Shown piece after piece: positions 25,250 to 34,189 of a stretch of DNA of 64,000 nucleotides. A model generated the notes under the pieces. It ran no database searches and was not told where the DNA came from. It was given only the letters and a program-made list of their open reading frames with translations. Made by a program: the position numbers and the translations under genes. The stretch's first letter is position 1. The number at the start of each line of letters is the position of its first letter. The DNA comes from Baekduia soli (lineage in GTDB: Bacteria > Actinomycetota > Thermoleophilia > Solirubrobacterales > Solirubrobacteraceae), in the NCBI RefSeq assembly GCF_007970665.1, contig NZ_CP042430.1, forward strand, positions 4,588,001 to 4,652,000, read 5' to 3'.

Positions 25250-26272
25250 ATGCGCGCCGGCGTCTTCGTCGCCTACTGGCCGTGGTTCAGCCCCACCGAG
25301 CAGGTGGAGCTCGCCATGCTCGCCGACCGCCTGGGTCTGGACTCCGTCTGGGTCGCCGAGGCCTGGGGCCAGGACGCCGTCTCGGTCCTGGGCATGCTCG
25401 CCGGCCGCACCCGGCGGATCGACCTCGGCTCGGGGCTCATGCAGATCCCGGCCCGCAAGCCCACGGCCACCGCGATGGCCGCCGCGTCGCTCGACGTGCT
25501 CAGCGAGGGCCGCTTCCGCCTCGGCCTCGGCCTGTCGGGCCCGCAGGTCAGCGAGGGCTGGTACGGGGTGCCGTTCCGCGACAACCTGCGGCGCACGCGC
25601 GAGTACGTCGACCTCGTGCGCCGGGCGCTCGCCCGGGAGCGGCTCACCGTGCCGATGGAGGACGGCTCGGAGGGCACGGGCCTGGCCAAGCCGCTCAAGC
25701 TGCTGACCCGCCCGGTCCAGGACCCCCTGCCGATCTACCTGGGCTCGATCGCGCCGCGCGCGGTGGCCCTGGCGGGCGAGATCGCCGACGGCTGGCTGCC
25801 GTTCATGCTCGACCCGGCCGAGCCCGACGTCCTGCTCGGCCCGCTGCGCGAGGGCGCGCTTCGGGCGGGACGCGAGGTCGGCGACATCGACATCGCCCCC
25901 GTGGTGCCCGTCGCCGTCGACGAGGACCTGGCCGCCGCGCGCGACGCCGTGCGCCCGTGGCTGGCGTTCTACCTCGGGTCGATGGGAGCCAAGGACAAGA
26001 ACTTCTACGTCGATTTGGCCGAGCGCATGGGCCACGGCGACGCCGCGCGGGCCGTGCAGGAGCGCGGCCTGGCGGGCGACCGCGCCGGCGCGGTGGCCGC
26101 GGTGAGCGACGCGCTCGTGGACGCCGCGACGATCGCCACGACGCCGTCGGGCCTGGACGCGCGCCTGGCCGACTACGAGCGCGCGGGCGTCACGACGCTC
26201 GTCGGCGTGCCCTGCGGCGAGGACCGGCCCTCGGTCGTGCGGGCCCTGGCGGCCGCGACGGTGACCCGCTGA
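25250..26272 (+). CDS. LLM-class (luciferase-like, F420-type) oxidoreductase
   Basis: The 340-residue TIM-barrel protein resembles bacterial-luciferase-like flavin or F420-dependent oxidoreductases. Signals are VAEAWGQDAVSVLGMLAGRT, LGSGLMQIPARKP and RFRLGLGLSGPQV, then LPIYLGSIAPRAVALAGEIADGW. The substrate cannot be predicted. It is followed 10 bases later by xseA, so it may be part of the same transcript without functional relation. Confidence 0.88.
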   Translation: MRAGVFVAYWPWFSPTEQVELAMLADRLGLDSVWVAEAWGQDAVSVLGMLAGRTRRIDLGSGLMQIPARKPTATAMAAASLDVLSEGRFRLGLGLSGPQVSEGWYGVPFRDNLRRTREYVDLVRRALARERLTVPMEDGSEGTGLAKPLKLLTRPVQDPLPIYLGSIAPRAVALAGEIADGWLPFMLDPAEPDVLLGPLREGALRAGREVGDIDIAPVVPVAVDEDLAAARDAVRPWLAFYLGSMGAKDKNFYVDLAERMGHGDAARAVQERGLAGDRAGAVAAVSDALVDAATIATTPSGLDARLADYERAGVTTLVGVPCGEDRPSVVRALAAATVTR

Positions 26273-26282
26273 TGGGTGCGGC

Positions 26283-27623
26283 GTGAGCGCCCAGCCGCGC
26301 CCCGAGGGGATCGAGGGCTCGCGCCTGGCGGGCCCGTTCCCCGTCGGCGCCTACGCCGAGAAGCTGCGCGAGGAGCTGCGCAAGCGCGCCCGAGTCCAGC
26401 TCTTCGGCGAGGTGTGGAACCTCCGCGTCTCCAAGGCCAAGGTCTACTTCGAGCTGCGCGACGGCGACGGCGCCGTGCCGTGCGCGATGTGGCGCGACGC
26501 GTTCGAGCGCCTGGGGCTGGCGCCCGGCATCCTGTCCGACGGCTCGCAGGTCGTCGTCGCCGGCGGCCCGGACTACTACCCGGGGTCGCGCACATCCTCG
26601 CCGTCGTTCTCCTTCGACGTGACCGGCCTGCGCATCGCGGGCGAGGGCGACCTGCTCGCCCAGCTGGAGGCGCTGCGGCGCACCCTCGCCGCCCAGGGCC
26701 TCTTCGAGCCCCAGAAGGCGCTGGCCCGCCCGGCGCTGCCCCGCTGCATCGGCGTCGTGACCGGCGAGGGCGGCAAGGCGCGCGACGACGTCCTGGCCGG
26801 GCTGCGGCGCCGCGGCTGGGCAGGGCGCCTGGTCTGGGCCTTCGCCCCCGTGCAGGACCGCCACGCCGCGCCGCGGATCACCCGTGCGCTGCAGGACCTC
26901 GCGGCGGTGGAGGAGGTCGAGGTCATCGTCGTGGCGCGCGGCGGCGGCTCGCTGGCCGACCTGTTCGCGTTCTGCGACGAGACTCTGTGCCGGACCGTCG
27001 CGATGATCCGCGTGCCCGTCATCGCCTCCGTCGGCCACCACACCGACCGCACCCTCATCGACGACGTCGCGGCCGTGAGCTGCTCGACGCCGACGCATGC
27101 CGCCGAGTCCGCCGTGCCCTGCCACCCGTTGGAGGCCCGCACGTCGCTGGCCCGCTGCGCCGCCTCGCTGGAGGCGCACGGGCGCCGCGCGGTCGTGGGG
27201 CGCGCCCGCCACCTCGCCGCGCTGTCGCGCGCGCCGGCCCAGGCCATCGAGCGCCACCGCACGGCGCTGCACCAACGCCTGCGCGAGCTGCGCGCCAGCG
27301 CGCGGCGGCGCATCGCCGAGGACCGCGAGCGTGTCGCCCGCCGCGGCGTGGTGCTCGCGCGAAAGACCGCGGCGGCCGCCGGCCCCGAGACGCAGGCGCG
27401 CCGCGCGGCGCTGGACGGCCTGGCCTCCGCTCTGGCCGCCCACGACCCCGAGCGCACCGTCGCCCGCGGCTACGCGATCGTCGACGACGGCGCCGGCGGC
27501 GTCGTGACCTCGGCCGCGCAGGCCGGGCGCCTGCGCGACGTGCGGCTCTTCTTCGGCGACGGCCGGGCCGACGCCGAGATCAAGGACATCGTCATCCACG
27601 AGGACCCCGAGGAGGGCGCGTGA
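26283..27623 (+). CDS. xseA: Exodeoxyribonuclease VII large subunit
   Basis: XseA binds single-stranded DNA and cuts it to short acid-soluble fragments, in complex with several XseB copies. The OB-fold is at residues about 15-110 (LFGEVWNLRVSKAKVYFELRD). The catalytic domain follows, with IGVVTGEGGKARDDV, VARGGGSLADLFAFCDE and SVGHHTDRTLIDDVA. A C-terminal helical region ends near GYAIVDDG. The 446-residue length is normal. It overlaps xseB by four bases. Confidence 0.95.
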   Translation: MSAQPRPEGIEGSRLAGPFPVGAYAEKLREELRKRARVQLFGEVWNLRVSKAKVYFELRDGDGAVPCAMWRDAFERLGLAPGILSDGSQVVVAGGPDYYPGSRTSSPSFSFDVTGLRIAGEGDLLAQLEALRRTLAAQGLFEPQKALARPALPRCIGVVTGEGGKARDDVLAGLRRRGWAGRLVWAFAPVQDRHAAPRITRALQDLAAVEEVEVIVVARGGGSLADLFAFCDETLCRTVAMIRVPVIASVGHHTDRTLIDDVAAVSCSTPTHAAESAVPCHPLEARTSLARCAASLEAHGRRAVVGRARHLAALSRAPAQAIERHRTALHQRLRELRASARRRIAEDRERVARRGVVLARKTAAAAGPETQARRAALDGLASALAAHDPERTVARGYAIVDDGAGGVVTSAAQAGRLRDVRLFFGDGRADAEIKDIVIHEDPEEGA

Positions 27624-27859
27624 GCACCACAGAGACCTACGAGGCCGCCACCGCGCGGCTCGAGGAGATCATCCGCCGGCTGGACTCCGGCGAGGCCGGG
27701 CTGCGCGAGACGCTCGAGCTCTGCCAGGAGGGGCGCGGCCTCGTCGAGTTCTGCGCCGGCGAGCTGGACGCCGTCGGCCGTGGGCTCGAGGAGCTGCGCC
27801 TCGACGAGCTCGTCGCCCGCCTGGAGCAGCGCCCGGCGTCGGCGCCGGCCGACGCATGA
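27620..27859 (+). CDS. xseB: Exodeoxyribonuclease VII small subunit
   Basis: The 79-residue product shows the XseB pattern TYEAATARLEEIIRRLDSGE and LRETLELCQEGRGLVEFC. The GTG start at 27620 overlaps the xseA stop (GTGA), and its own stop overlaps the next gene (ATGA). Confidence 0.93.
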   Translation: MSTTETYEAATARLEEIIRRLDSGEAGLRETLELCQEGRGLVEFCAGELDAVGRGLEELRLDELVARLEQRPASAPADA

Positions 27860-28911
27860 GCGGCGCGCTGTGGGAGCGCCTGTCGGCGCTGCCGCTGGAG
27901 ATCGAGGACTACGCGCTCGAGCGCTTGGAGCGCGACGTCTCCTCGGACTTCACCCGGGTCTCGACCGTGCTGCGCCTGTCGGGCGACGGGCACGAGGGCC
28001 TGGGCGAGGACGTCAGCTACGACGCCGAGGACCAGCAGGCGCTGCAGGACGCCGGGCCCGTCCAGCCGCTGGCGGGGGCCTGGACGCTGGGGTCCTTCAG
28101 CGAGCACCTCGCCGGCCTGGACCTGTGGCCCGAGCCCGCGCGCCACGACGCCTCGGTGCTCTACCGCGTGTGGGCCTACGAGTCCGCCGCGCTGGACCTC
28201 GCGCTGCGCCAGGCGGGCCTCCCGCTGCACGAGGCGCTGGGCCGCGAGCCGCGCCCGGTGCGCTTCGTCGTCTCGCTGCGCCTCGGCGAGCCCGCGACGA
28301 TGGCGCCGCTGCGCGACCGGCTGGACCGCTACCCGTCGCTGCGCTTCAAGCTCGACCCCACCGCCTCCTGGGACGACGCGCTCGTCGCCGAGCTGGCGGC
28401 CACCGGCGCGGTGGAGAGCGTCGACCTCAAGGGCCTGTACTCGGGCTCGGTCGTCGACAACCCGCCGGACCCCGTCCTGTACCGCCGCGTCGCCGAGGGC
28501 TTTCCCGACGCCTGGATCGAGGACCCGCGCATCACCGACGAGACGTGGCCGGCGCTCGAGCCCCATCAGGACCGCATCACGTGGGACGCCAACATCCACG
28601 GCGTCGACGACATCACCGGGCTGCCGTTCCCCCCGCGGATGGTGAACATCAAGCCGTCGCGGCTGGGCGGGCTGCGCTCGCTGCTGGCCGCCTACGAGCA
28701 CTGCGAGGAGCACGGGATCGGGATGTACGGCGGCGGCCAGTTCGAGCTGGGCGTCGGCCGGGGCCAGATCCAGCACCTGGCCTCCCTGTTCCATCCCGAG
28801 GGCCCCAACGACGTGGCTCCCGGCGGCTACAACGACGTGCAGCCGCCTGACGGCCTGCCCGCCAGCCCCCTGCCGGTCGCGGTGCACGCGACCGGCTTCC
28901 GCTGGGGTTGA
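27856..28911 (+). CDS. Enolase-superfamily enzyme (muconate cycloisomerase/OSBS-like)
   Basis: The 351-residue enzyme has the layout of the enolase superfamily: a capping N-domain, then a barrel. Candidate residues are the Lys in LRFKLDP, the metal ligand Asp in ESVDLKG, Glu in AWIEDPRI, Asp in WDANIHG, and Lys in VNIKPSRLGG. The spacing suggests the muconate-lactonising/o-succinylbenzoate-synthase subgroup. No menaquinone genes are nearby, so the substrate is open. It is translationally coupled to xseB. Confidence 0.8.
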   Translation: MSGALWERLSALPLEIEDYALERLERDVSSDFTRVSTVLRLSGDGHEGLGEDVSYDAEDQQALQDAGPVQPLAGAWTLGSFSEHLAGLDLWPEPARHDASVLYRVWAYESAALDLALRQAGLPLHEALGREPRPVRFVVSLRLGEPATMAPLRDRLDRYPSLRFKLDPTASWDDALVAELAATGAVESVDLKGLYSGSVVDNPPDPVLYRRVAEGFPDAWIEDPRITDETWPALEPHQDRITWDANIHGVDDITGLPFPPRMVNIKPSRLGGLRSLLAAYEHCEEHGIGMYGGGQFELGVGRGQIQHLASLFHPEGPNDVAPGGYNDVQPPDGLPASPLPVAVHATGFRWG

Positions 28912-28937
28912 GCGCCCGCGCGACACGTTCGGGACGT

Positions 28938-28951
28938 TGATTGGCCAGTCA
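28938..28951. promoter_or_regulatory. Palindromic operator candidate before the hydroxyacyl-CoA dehydrogenase gene
   Basis: TGATTGGCCAGTCA is palindromic in six of seven base pairs and lies 44 bases before the start codon. It resembles operators bound by TetR-type fatty-acid regulators in actinobacteria. No such regulator gene is next to it. Confidence 0.4.
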
Positions 28952-28995
28952 GCCAGGACCGCCTCGCGGCGAAGAACCCGCTACAACTCCGCCGC

Positions 28996-29793
28996 ATGGA
29001 TGAGAAGCTCGGGATCGCCGGTTCCGGCGCGATCGCGTGCGGCCTGGCCGCGGCCGCCGCGCGTCACGGCCAGGTCGTGCTGTGGGCCCGCTCCCCCGAT
29101 TCGGCGCGGCGCGCCCAGGCGGCGGTCGCCAAGGCCTGCGGCAAGATCAGCGGCGAGGTCAACGCCGCCCACGTGAGCGTGGAGACCGACCTCGACGCGC
29201 TGGGCACCGCCACGGCCGTCATCGAGGCCGTCGTGGAGGACCCGGTCGCCAAGGCGGGGCTGTGGGGCGGCCTGGCCGGCGTGGTGGCCGACGAGGCGCT
29301 GCTGGCCTCGACGACGTCGTCGCTGTCGGTCCAGGCCCTCGGCGCCGCCAGCGGCGCGCCCGAGCGCTTCGTGGGCCTGCACGTCTTCAACCCCGTGCCG
29401 AAGATGCAGCTCGTCGAGCTGGCCTTCCCCGTCGAGGCCACCGAGCGCACGCGGCAGCGCGCGCAGGACCTGTGCGCGGCGCTGGGCAAGACGGCCGTCG
29501 CGGTGCCCGACATCCCGGGCTTCGTCGTCAACCGGCTGCTGTTCCCCTACCTGTTCTCGGCGGTGACGCTGCAGGAGGAGTCGGGGCTGAGCGCGGAGGC
29601 CATCGACACCTGCATGCAGCTGGGGGCCGGCCATCCGATGGGGCCCCTGGCGCTGCTGGACTTCGTGGGCCTGGACGTCGCGCAGGCCATCGGTGAGGCC
29701 ATCGGGGCGCCCGTGCCCGCGACGCTCACCGCGCTGGTGGAGCAGGGCGCGCTCGGGCGCAAGACGGGGCGCGGCTTCTACGACTACGACTGA
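28996..29793 (+). CDS. 3-hydroxyacyl-CoA (3-hydroxybutyryl-CoA) dehydrogenase
   Basis: The enzyme oxidises 3-hydroxyacyl-CoA with NAD. The Rossmann motif is GIAGSGAIACGLA near residue 6, and the catalytic His is in GLHVFNPVPKMQLVE. The C-terminal helical domain holds FVVNRLLFPY and LGAGHPMGPLALLDFVGLD. The 265 residues are slightly shorter than the usual 280. It is a lone gene with its own operator-like palindrome, converging with a LysR gene. Confidence 0.9.
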   Translation: MDEKLGIAGSGAIACGLAAAAARHGQVVLWARSPDSARRAQAAVAKACGKISGEVNAAHVSVETDLDALGTATAVIEAVVEDPVAKAGLWGGLAGVVADEALLASTTSSLSVQALGAASGAPERFVGLHVFNPVPKMQLVELAFPVEATERTRQRAQDLCAALGKTAVAVPDIPGFVVNRLLFPYLFSAVTLQEESGLSAEAIDTCMQLGAGHPMGPLALLDFVGLDVAQAIGEAIGAPVPATLTALVEQGALGRKTGRGFYDYD

Positions 29794-30731
29794 GCGCGGG
29801 CGGCGGCCACGAGCGTCGCCGCCGCCGCGCACAGCACGTCGAGCATCGCCGTGGCCGTCGCCGGCCGGGGGCCGTCGGCCGCGGTGATCGCCGCCAGCGT
29901 CCGCGCCGGCGGGGGGCCGGTGAGCGGACGGGCGGCGACCCGCGCGTTGCCCGTCAGCGCGAGGTAGGGCACGAGCGCAACCCCCGCGCCGGCGGCGACG
30001 AAGCCCTGCACCGCGCCGTAGTCGGCGCTGGAGAACACGATGTCGGGCTCGAAGCCCGCGTCCCGGCACGCCGCGCGCACCACGCCGGCGCAGAAGGCGG
30101 TCGGCGCCACCCACGGCTCGCCCTCCAGCGCGGCCAGCGGCACGCGGGCGGCGCCCGCCAGGCGATGGCCGGCGGGGAGCACGGCCCACAGCGGATCGCG
30201 GGCCACCGCCGTGCGCTGCAGCCCCTGCAGCGCCGCGGCGTCCAGCGCGTTGGGCTCGAAGACGACCGCGAGGTCGCAGCCGCCGGCGCGCACCGCGGCC
30301 ACGGCGGGGACGGGATCCTCCTCGGCCAGGTGCAGCCGCACCTCGGGGTGGCGCTCGCGGAACCCGGCGACGGCGGCGGGGACCAGCGCGGTCCACGCCG
30401 ACTCGAAGGCGGCCAGGCGCAGCGAGCCGCCCCGGACCCGGGCCAGGTCGTCGAGCTCGGCGCGCGCCGCCGCGAGCTGGCCGAGCACGAGCGCGGCGTG
30501 GCGGTCCAGGACGGCGCCGGCCTGCGTGAGGCGAGCGCCGCGTGGGCCGCGATCGACGAGCACCGCGCCGCACTCGCGCTCCAGGGCGGCGATCTGCTGG
30601 GAGACCGCCGACGGCGTGTAGCGCAGCTCCGCCGCGGCCGCGGCGAACGACCCGTGCTCGGCCACCGCCCGCAGCACCCGCAGGCGGCGCACGTCGGGCA
30701 CGGCGGCCCGGATGCCGTCGGCGGTGATCAT
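29784..30731 (-). CDS. LysR-family transcriptional regulator
   Basis: The 315-residue protein has the LysR winged helix (LRVLRAVAEHGSFAAAAAEL, then YTPSAVSQQIAALE) and a two-lobed effector-binding domain from about residue 100. The ATG at 30731 adds ten residues before the helix-turn-helix; a GTG at 30701 would give a more standard N-terminus. It is divergent from a glutathione S-transferase-like gene 70 bases away, which is its likely target. Confidence 0.88.
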   Translation of the reverse strand: MITADGIRAAVPDVRRLRVLRAVAEHGSFAAAAAELRYTPSAVSQQIAALERECGAVLVDRGPRGARLTQAGAVLDRHAALVLGQLAAARAELDDLARVRGGSLRLAAFESAWTALVPAAVAGFRERHPEVRLHLAEEDPVPAVAAVRAGGCDLAVVFEPNALDAAALQGLQRTAVARDPLWAVLPAGHRLAGAARVPLAALEGEPWVAPTAFCAGVVRAACRDAGFEPDIVFSSADYGAVQGFVAAGAGVALVPYLALTGNARVAARPLTGPPPARTLAAITAADGPRPATATAMLDVLCAAAATLVAAARAQS

Positions 30732-30801
30732 GAAGGGCAGCTTACGACTGCCGTCAACAGGTGTAGTCGCGCTGCAAGCCGGCATCGGGCACGCTGGCAC
30801 G

Positions 30802-31407
30802 ATGCGCCTACACGTCATCCCGCACTCCACGAACGTCGACCGCGTCTCGCTGGCCCTCGGGCTCAAGGGCCGCACGGCCGAGCGGGTGCTCCACCCCACC
30901 GCCGACCGCTCGGGCGTGCGGGCCGTCTCGGGCCAGGACCTGGTGCCCGTCCTGGAGACCCCCGAGGGCGGCGTCCTCCCCGGGTCGATGGCCATCGTGG
31001 ACTGGATCGACGCGACCTGGCCCGACCCGCCCCTGTACCCGGCCGGGGCGGCCGGGCGCCGCGAGGTCGAGGGCTTCGTGACGTTCTTCGACCACCTCTG
31101 GAAGGTGGCCCCCAACGCGATCGCCGACGGCACGGCCGACGCCGCGGGCACCGCCAACGGGATCGCGCAGCTGCGTGGGTGGCGCCACGGGTTCGAGGCG
31201 CTGCTCACGGGCCGCGACTTCCTGTTCGGCGACGCGCCCGGCGCGGCCGACGTCTGCGCCCATCCGTTCCTGCGCTACGCCACCTCGTCGGATCCCGGCG
31301 ACGACGATCTGTTCCACGGCGTGCTCATCGAGCACCTCGCGCTCGACGGCGCCTTCCCGAACCTCGCGGCGTGGATCGCGCGGGTCGCTGCGCTGCCGCA
31401 CGCGTGA
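30802..31407 (+). CDS. Glutathione S-transferase-like protein
   Basis: The 201-residue protein has a thioredoxin-like N-domain (MRLHVIPHSTNVDRVSLALG, then DLVPVLETPEGGVLPGSMAIVDWID) and a helical C-domain. The VLPGSMAI stretch corresponds to the glutathione gamma-Glu binding loop (E/Q-S-x-A-I), with Gly-Ser here. Thermoleophilia are not known to make glutathione, so another thiol or no thiol at all is possible. It is controlled probably by the divergent LysR protein. Confidence 0.75.
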   Translation: MRLHVIPHSTNVDRVSLALGLKGRTAERVLHPTADRSGVRAVSGQDLVPVLETPEGGVLPGSMAIVDWIDATWPDPPLYPAGAAGRREVEGFVTFFDHLWKVAPNAIADGTADAAGTANGIAQLRGWRHGFEALLTGRDFLFGDAPGAADVCAHPFLRYATSSDPGDDDLFHGVLIEHLALDGAFPNLAAWIARVAALPHA

Positions 31408-31466
31408 CGCCGGCGGGCCCGAACCCGTGCAGGAGCACGCGCCGGCGCGGAAGTTTTAGCCACGCT

Positions 31467-31508
31467 TCAGGAAGCGGGGAACAATGGCGATTGCGAACGT
31501 ACTCGCAC
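31467..31508 (-). other. Mini-ORF with strong ribosome-binding site
   Basis: GGGAGGAGG lies five bases before a GTG at 31508, which opens a 13-codon frame ending TGA at 31467. It lies beyond the terminator-like hairpin that follows the CorC-like gene. The reading frame has no known relative; only the Shine-Dalgarno strength is notable. Confidence 0.25.
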
Positions 31509-31533
31509 GTGCACCTCCTCCCAGAAGCACGAT

Positions 31534-31558
31534 CCGGCCCGCTCCTCAGGCGGGCCGG
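31534..31558. terminator. Strong bidirectional hairpin between convergent genes
   Basis: CCGGCCCGC (31534-31542) pairs perfectly with GCGGGCCGG (31550-31558) around a seven-base loop. It sits six bases beyond the CorC-like stop and after the GST-like gene on the other strand. Confidence 0.6.
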
Positions 31559-31564
31559 GTCGAT

Positions 31565-32890
31565 TTAAGGGGCCGTGCCGGACGGGTCCGCGCTCTGCGG
31601 CGGACGGCGCTCGCGAATGCGGACCGCCTCGATGCGGTTCTCGCGCACGGACTCGACGCGGATCGAGTAGCCGTCGGCCGTGACCGTGTCCCCGCGTCGC
31701 GGCAGCCGCCCGAGCTCGGCGAAGACGAACCCGCCGACCGAGTTGTAGGCGTCGGTGTCGACGGGCAGCTCGAGGCCGTGGTCGAGCAGGTCGGTGACCG
31801 CGACGTGGCCGCGCACGAACCAGTCGCCGTTGGCCAGGCGCCGGATCTGGCCCCCCGCCGGATCGGTCTCGTCGTCGATCTCGCCGACGACCTCCTCGAT
31901 GATGTCCTCGACGGTCACGATGCCCACGACGCGGCCGTACTCGTCGACGACGACCGCCATGGACGAGCGCTCGCGCTGCAGGTCGGCCAGCAGGTCGTCC
32001 AGCGGCTTGGTCTCGGGGACGATGACGGCCTCGCGCACGAGCGGCTCCAGCGACGCCTGCGGCCCCTCGGCCATGAGCGCCCGCGCCAGCGAGTTGGAGT
32101 GCACGATGCCGCGGACGCGGTCGCGGTTGTCGTCCTCGGTCACGACGAGCCGGGTGTGGCCCGAGGAGATGCACCGGCGAAGCGCGGTCTCGACGTCCTC
32201 GCCGAGGTCGACGGTCACCACCGCCGGGATCGGCGTCATGACCTGGCGCGCCTCCTGCTCGTGCAGGTGGAACACCCCGCTGAGCATCCCGGCCTCCCCC
32301 GCGTCCAGCTTGCCGCCCGCGCGCGCCTGGCTGATGAGGATCCGCAGCTCCTCGGGCGTCGCGCCCTCCTCCGAGGCGGTCTGGGGGTCCACGCGCAGGA
32401 GCCGCAGCAGGGCGTTGGACGCGGCATTGAGCAGCGAGATGAACGGCTTCATCCCCTTGTCGAACGCCGTGAGCGGGCGCGCGACGAGGATGGCGATCCG
32501 GTCCGGATGGATGATGGAGTAGATCTTCGGGACCTGCTCGCCGACCGTCACGTGGCAGGCGGTGACCACGATGTAGGCGATGGCGACCGAGATCGCCACG
32601 GCCAGGCCATGGGAGAAGCCGCCGAAGAGCGGCTCGAAGATCGTGGCGATCGCCGGCTCGCCGAGGAAGCCGATGCCCAGCGACGCCAGCGTGATCCCGA
32701 ACTGGCAGGCCGAGAGGTACTGGTTGAGGTCGTCGTGCAGCAGCAGCGCGCGTCGCGCGCCGGCTGACCCGTCTTCGGCCATCTCCTGCAACGACGAGCG
32801 CCGGGAGCGCACGAGTCCGAACTCGGCGGCCACGAAGAAGCCGTTGATGGCGATGAGGACCGCCACCGCAAGCAGCAGGAGGACGGTCAC
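31565..32890 (-). CDS. CorC/HlyC-family (DUF21-CBS) membrane protein
   Basis: The 441-residue protein has a DUF21/CNNM membrane domain (first helix TVLLLLAVAVLIAINGFFVAAEF; then helices at about 60-145), two CBS domains (about 200-320) and a C-terminal CorC_HlyC domain (ADGYSIRVESVRENRIEAVRI). Relatives take part in Mg2+ or Co2+ export and in resistance to them. Only this single copy is present in the window and no metal riboswitch is seen upstream. Confidence 0.9.
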   Translation of the reverse strand: MTVLLLLAVAVLIAINGFFVAAEFGLVRSRRSSLQEMAEDGSAGARRALLLHDDLNQYLSACQFGITLASLGIGFLGEPAIATIFEPLFGGFSHGLAVAISVAIAYIVVTACHVTVGEQVPKIYSIIHPDRIAILVARPLTAFDKGMKPFISLLNAASNALLRLLRVDPQTASEEGATPEELRILISQARAGGKLDAGEAGMLSGVFHLHEQEARQVMTPIPAVVTVDLGEDVETALRRCISSGHTRLVVTEDDNRDRVRGIVHSNSLARALMAEGPQASLEPLVREAVIVPETKPLDDLLADLQRERSSMAVVVDEYGRVVGIVTVEDIIEEVVGEIDDETDPAGGQIRRLANGDWFVRGHVAVTDLLDHGLELPVDTDAYNSVGGFVFAELGRLPRRGDTVTADGYSIRVESVRENRIEAVRIRERRPPQSADPSGTAP

Positions 32891-32980
32891 GCGGGGAGGC
32901 CGGGTCCGTGCCCGGCGCTACTTCGAGAAGGGTCGTCGTTCATGGAGCGACGCGCGCAACGGTACCAGGGGGACGCGTCC

Positions 32981-33271
32981 TCAGCCGCCCGGGAGCGCAT
33001 CGACGGCCGCCGCCAGCGCGAAGTCCGCGCGCGTGAGGCCCCCGGCGCTGTGGTTCGTGACGCTCAGCCGGACCTTGTTCCAGCCGTGCACGAGGATGTC
33101 GGGGTGGTGGTCGGCGGCCTCCGCCTCGGCGGCGACCGCGTCGACGAACGCGATCGCGGCGGCGAAGTCGGCGAACTCGAGGTCGCGCACGATGGCGTCG
33201 TCCTCACGGCGCCAGCCCGCCACGCCCTCCAGCGCCTCGTCGATCTCCCGGTCGTCCAGCAGCTCTGCCAT
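32981..33271 (-). CDS. phhB: Pterin-4a-carbinolamine dehydratase
   Basis: The 96-residue enzyme dehydrates 4a-hydroxytetrahydrobiopterin. The signature is ADHHPDILVHGWNKVRLSV, followed by THSAGG-like NHSAGGLTRAD. The size is right for the PCD/DCoH family. The gene stands alone, 12 bases from a divergent BtuF-like gene; no aromatic amino acid hydroxylase is nearby, so the role could be in pterin-cofactor recycling in general. Confidence 0.9.
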   Translation of the reverse strand: MAELLDDREIDEALEGVAGWRREDDAIVRDLEFADFAAAIAFVDAVAAEAEAADHHPDILVHGWNKVRLSVTNHSAGGLTRADFALAAAVDALPGG

Positions 33272-33283
33272 ATCCTCGCTCCG

Positions 33284-34174
33284 GTGCGGATCGTCAGCCT
33301 GGTGCCCCACGCTACCGAGTTGCTCTACGCCCTCGGGCTCGGCGACGACGTCGTCGGCGTCACCCACGAGTGCGACTACCCGCCGCAGGCCGCCTCCGTG
33401 CCGAAGGTCACGCGCGACGTGCTGCCCGCGGGCCTGTCGGCGGGCGAGATCGACGCCGCCGTGCGTGAGCGCACCGAGAACGGCGAGGCCATCTACCTGC
33501 TCGACGAGGAGCGCCTGGCCGGCCTGCGGCCCGACCTCATCGTCACCCAGCAGCTGTGCCCGGTCTGCGCGGTCAGCTACGACGAGGTCGACGCCGTGGC
33601 CCGCAAGCTCGACCCGTGCCCCGAGGTCATCGCGCTGGACCCCAGGACGCTCGGCGAGACGATGGGCGACATCCGCACGATCGCCAAGGCCACGGGCTGC
33701 CGCGACGCCGCACTGGACCTCGTCGCGCGCCAGCGCGCCCGCATCGACCGCGTGCGGACCGCCGTCAAGGGCGCGCCGCGCCGGCGGGTCGCCGCGCTGG
33801 AGTGGTTCGACCCGGTCTACATCGCCGGCCACTGGACCCCCCAGCTCATCGAGATGGCCGGCGGCGTCGACGTCCTGGGCTTCCCGGGCGAGCACAGCGA
33901 GCGCACCGACATGGCCGCCGTCGTGGCCTCCGCTCCCGAGGTCGTGCTGTGCATCCCGTGCGGCTACGACGGGCCACGGGCGCTGGAGGAGGCCGAGCGC
34001 CACGCTGACGCCCTCCGCGCCGTGCGCGCCGACCAGGTCGTCGCGGTCGACGCCTCGGCGTACTTCTCCCGCCCCGGCCCGCGGCTGGTCGACGGGCTGG
34101 AGACGCTGGCCCACGCGCTGCATCCCGACCGGGTGCCCGAGGCGCCCGGAACCGTCTACCCCGTGGCGCTGTAG
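33284..34174 (+). CDS. BtuF-like cobalamin/siderophore-binding-type protein without signal peptide
   Basis: The 296-residue protein is a helical-backbone periplasmic-binding fold (MRIVSLVPHATELLYALGLG, GVTHECDYPP, PDLIVTQQLCPVCAVS). Normally these proteins are secreted parts of B12 or iron ABC importers. Here the GTG at 33284 places the fold at residue 1 with no signal peptide or lipobox, and there are no permease or ATPase genes beside it. The cysteines in QLCPVCAV and IPCGYDG could bind metal. Cytoplasmic stand-alone BtuF-like proteins are widespread, and their function is unclear. Confidence 0.8.
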   Translation: MRIVSLVPHATELLYALGLGDDVVGVTHECDYPPQAASVPKVTRDVLPAGLSAGEIDAAVRERTENGEAIYLLDEERLAGLRPDLIVTQQLCPVCAVSYDEVDAVARKLDPCPEVIALDPRTLGETMGDIRTIAKATGCRDAALDLVARQRARIDRVRTAVKGAPRRRVAALEWFDPVYIAGHWTPQLIEMAGGVDVLGFPGEHSERTDMAAVVASAPEVVLCIPCGYDGPRALEEAERHADALRAVRADQVVAVDASAYFSRPGPRLVDGLETLAHALHPDRVPEAPGTVYPVAL

Positions 34175-34189
34175 CCGGCGCCGCGGCGC

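Noticed and set aside
33240-33290. Cobalamin riboswitch before the BtuF-like gene
   Set aside because: Only 12 bases lie between the divergent starts, which leaves no room and shows no B12-box.
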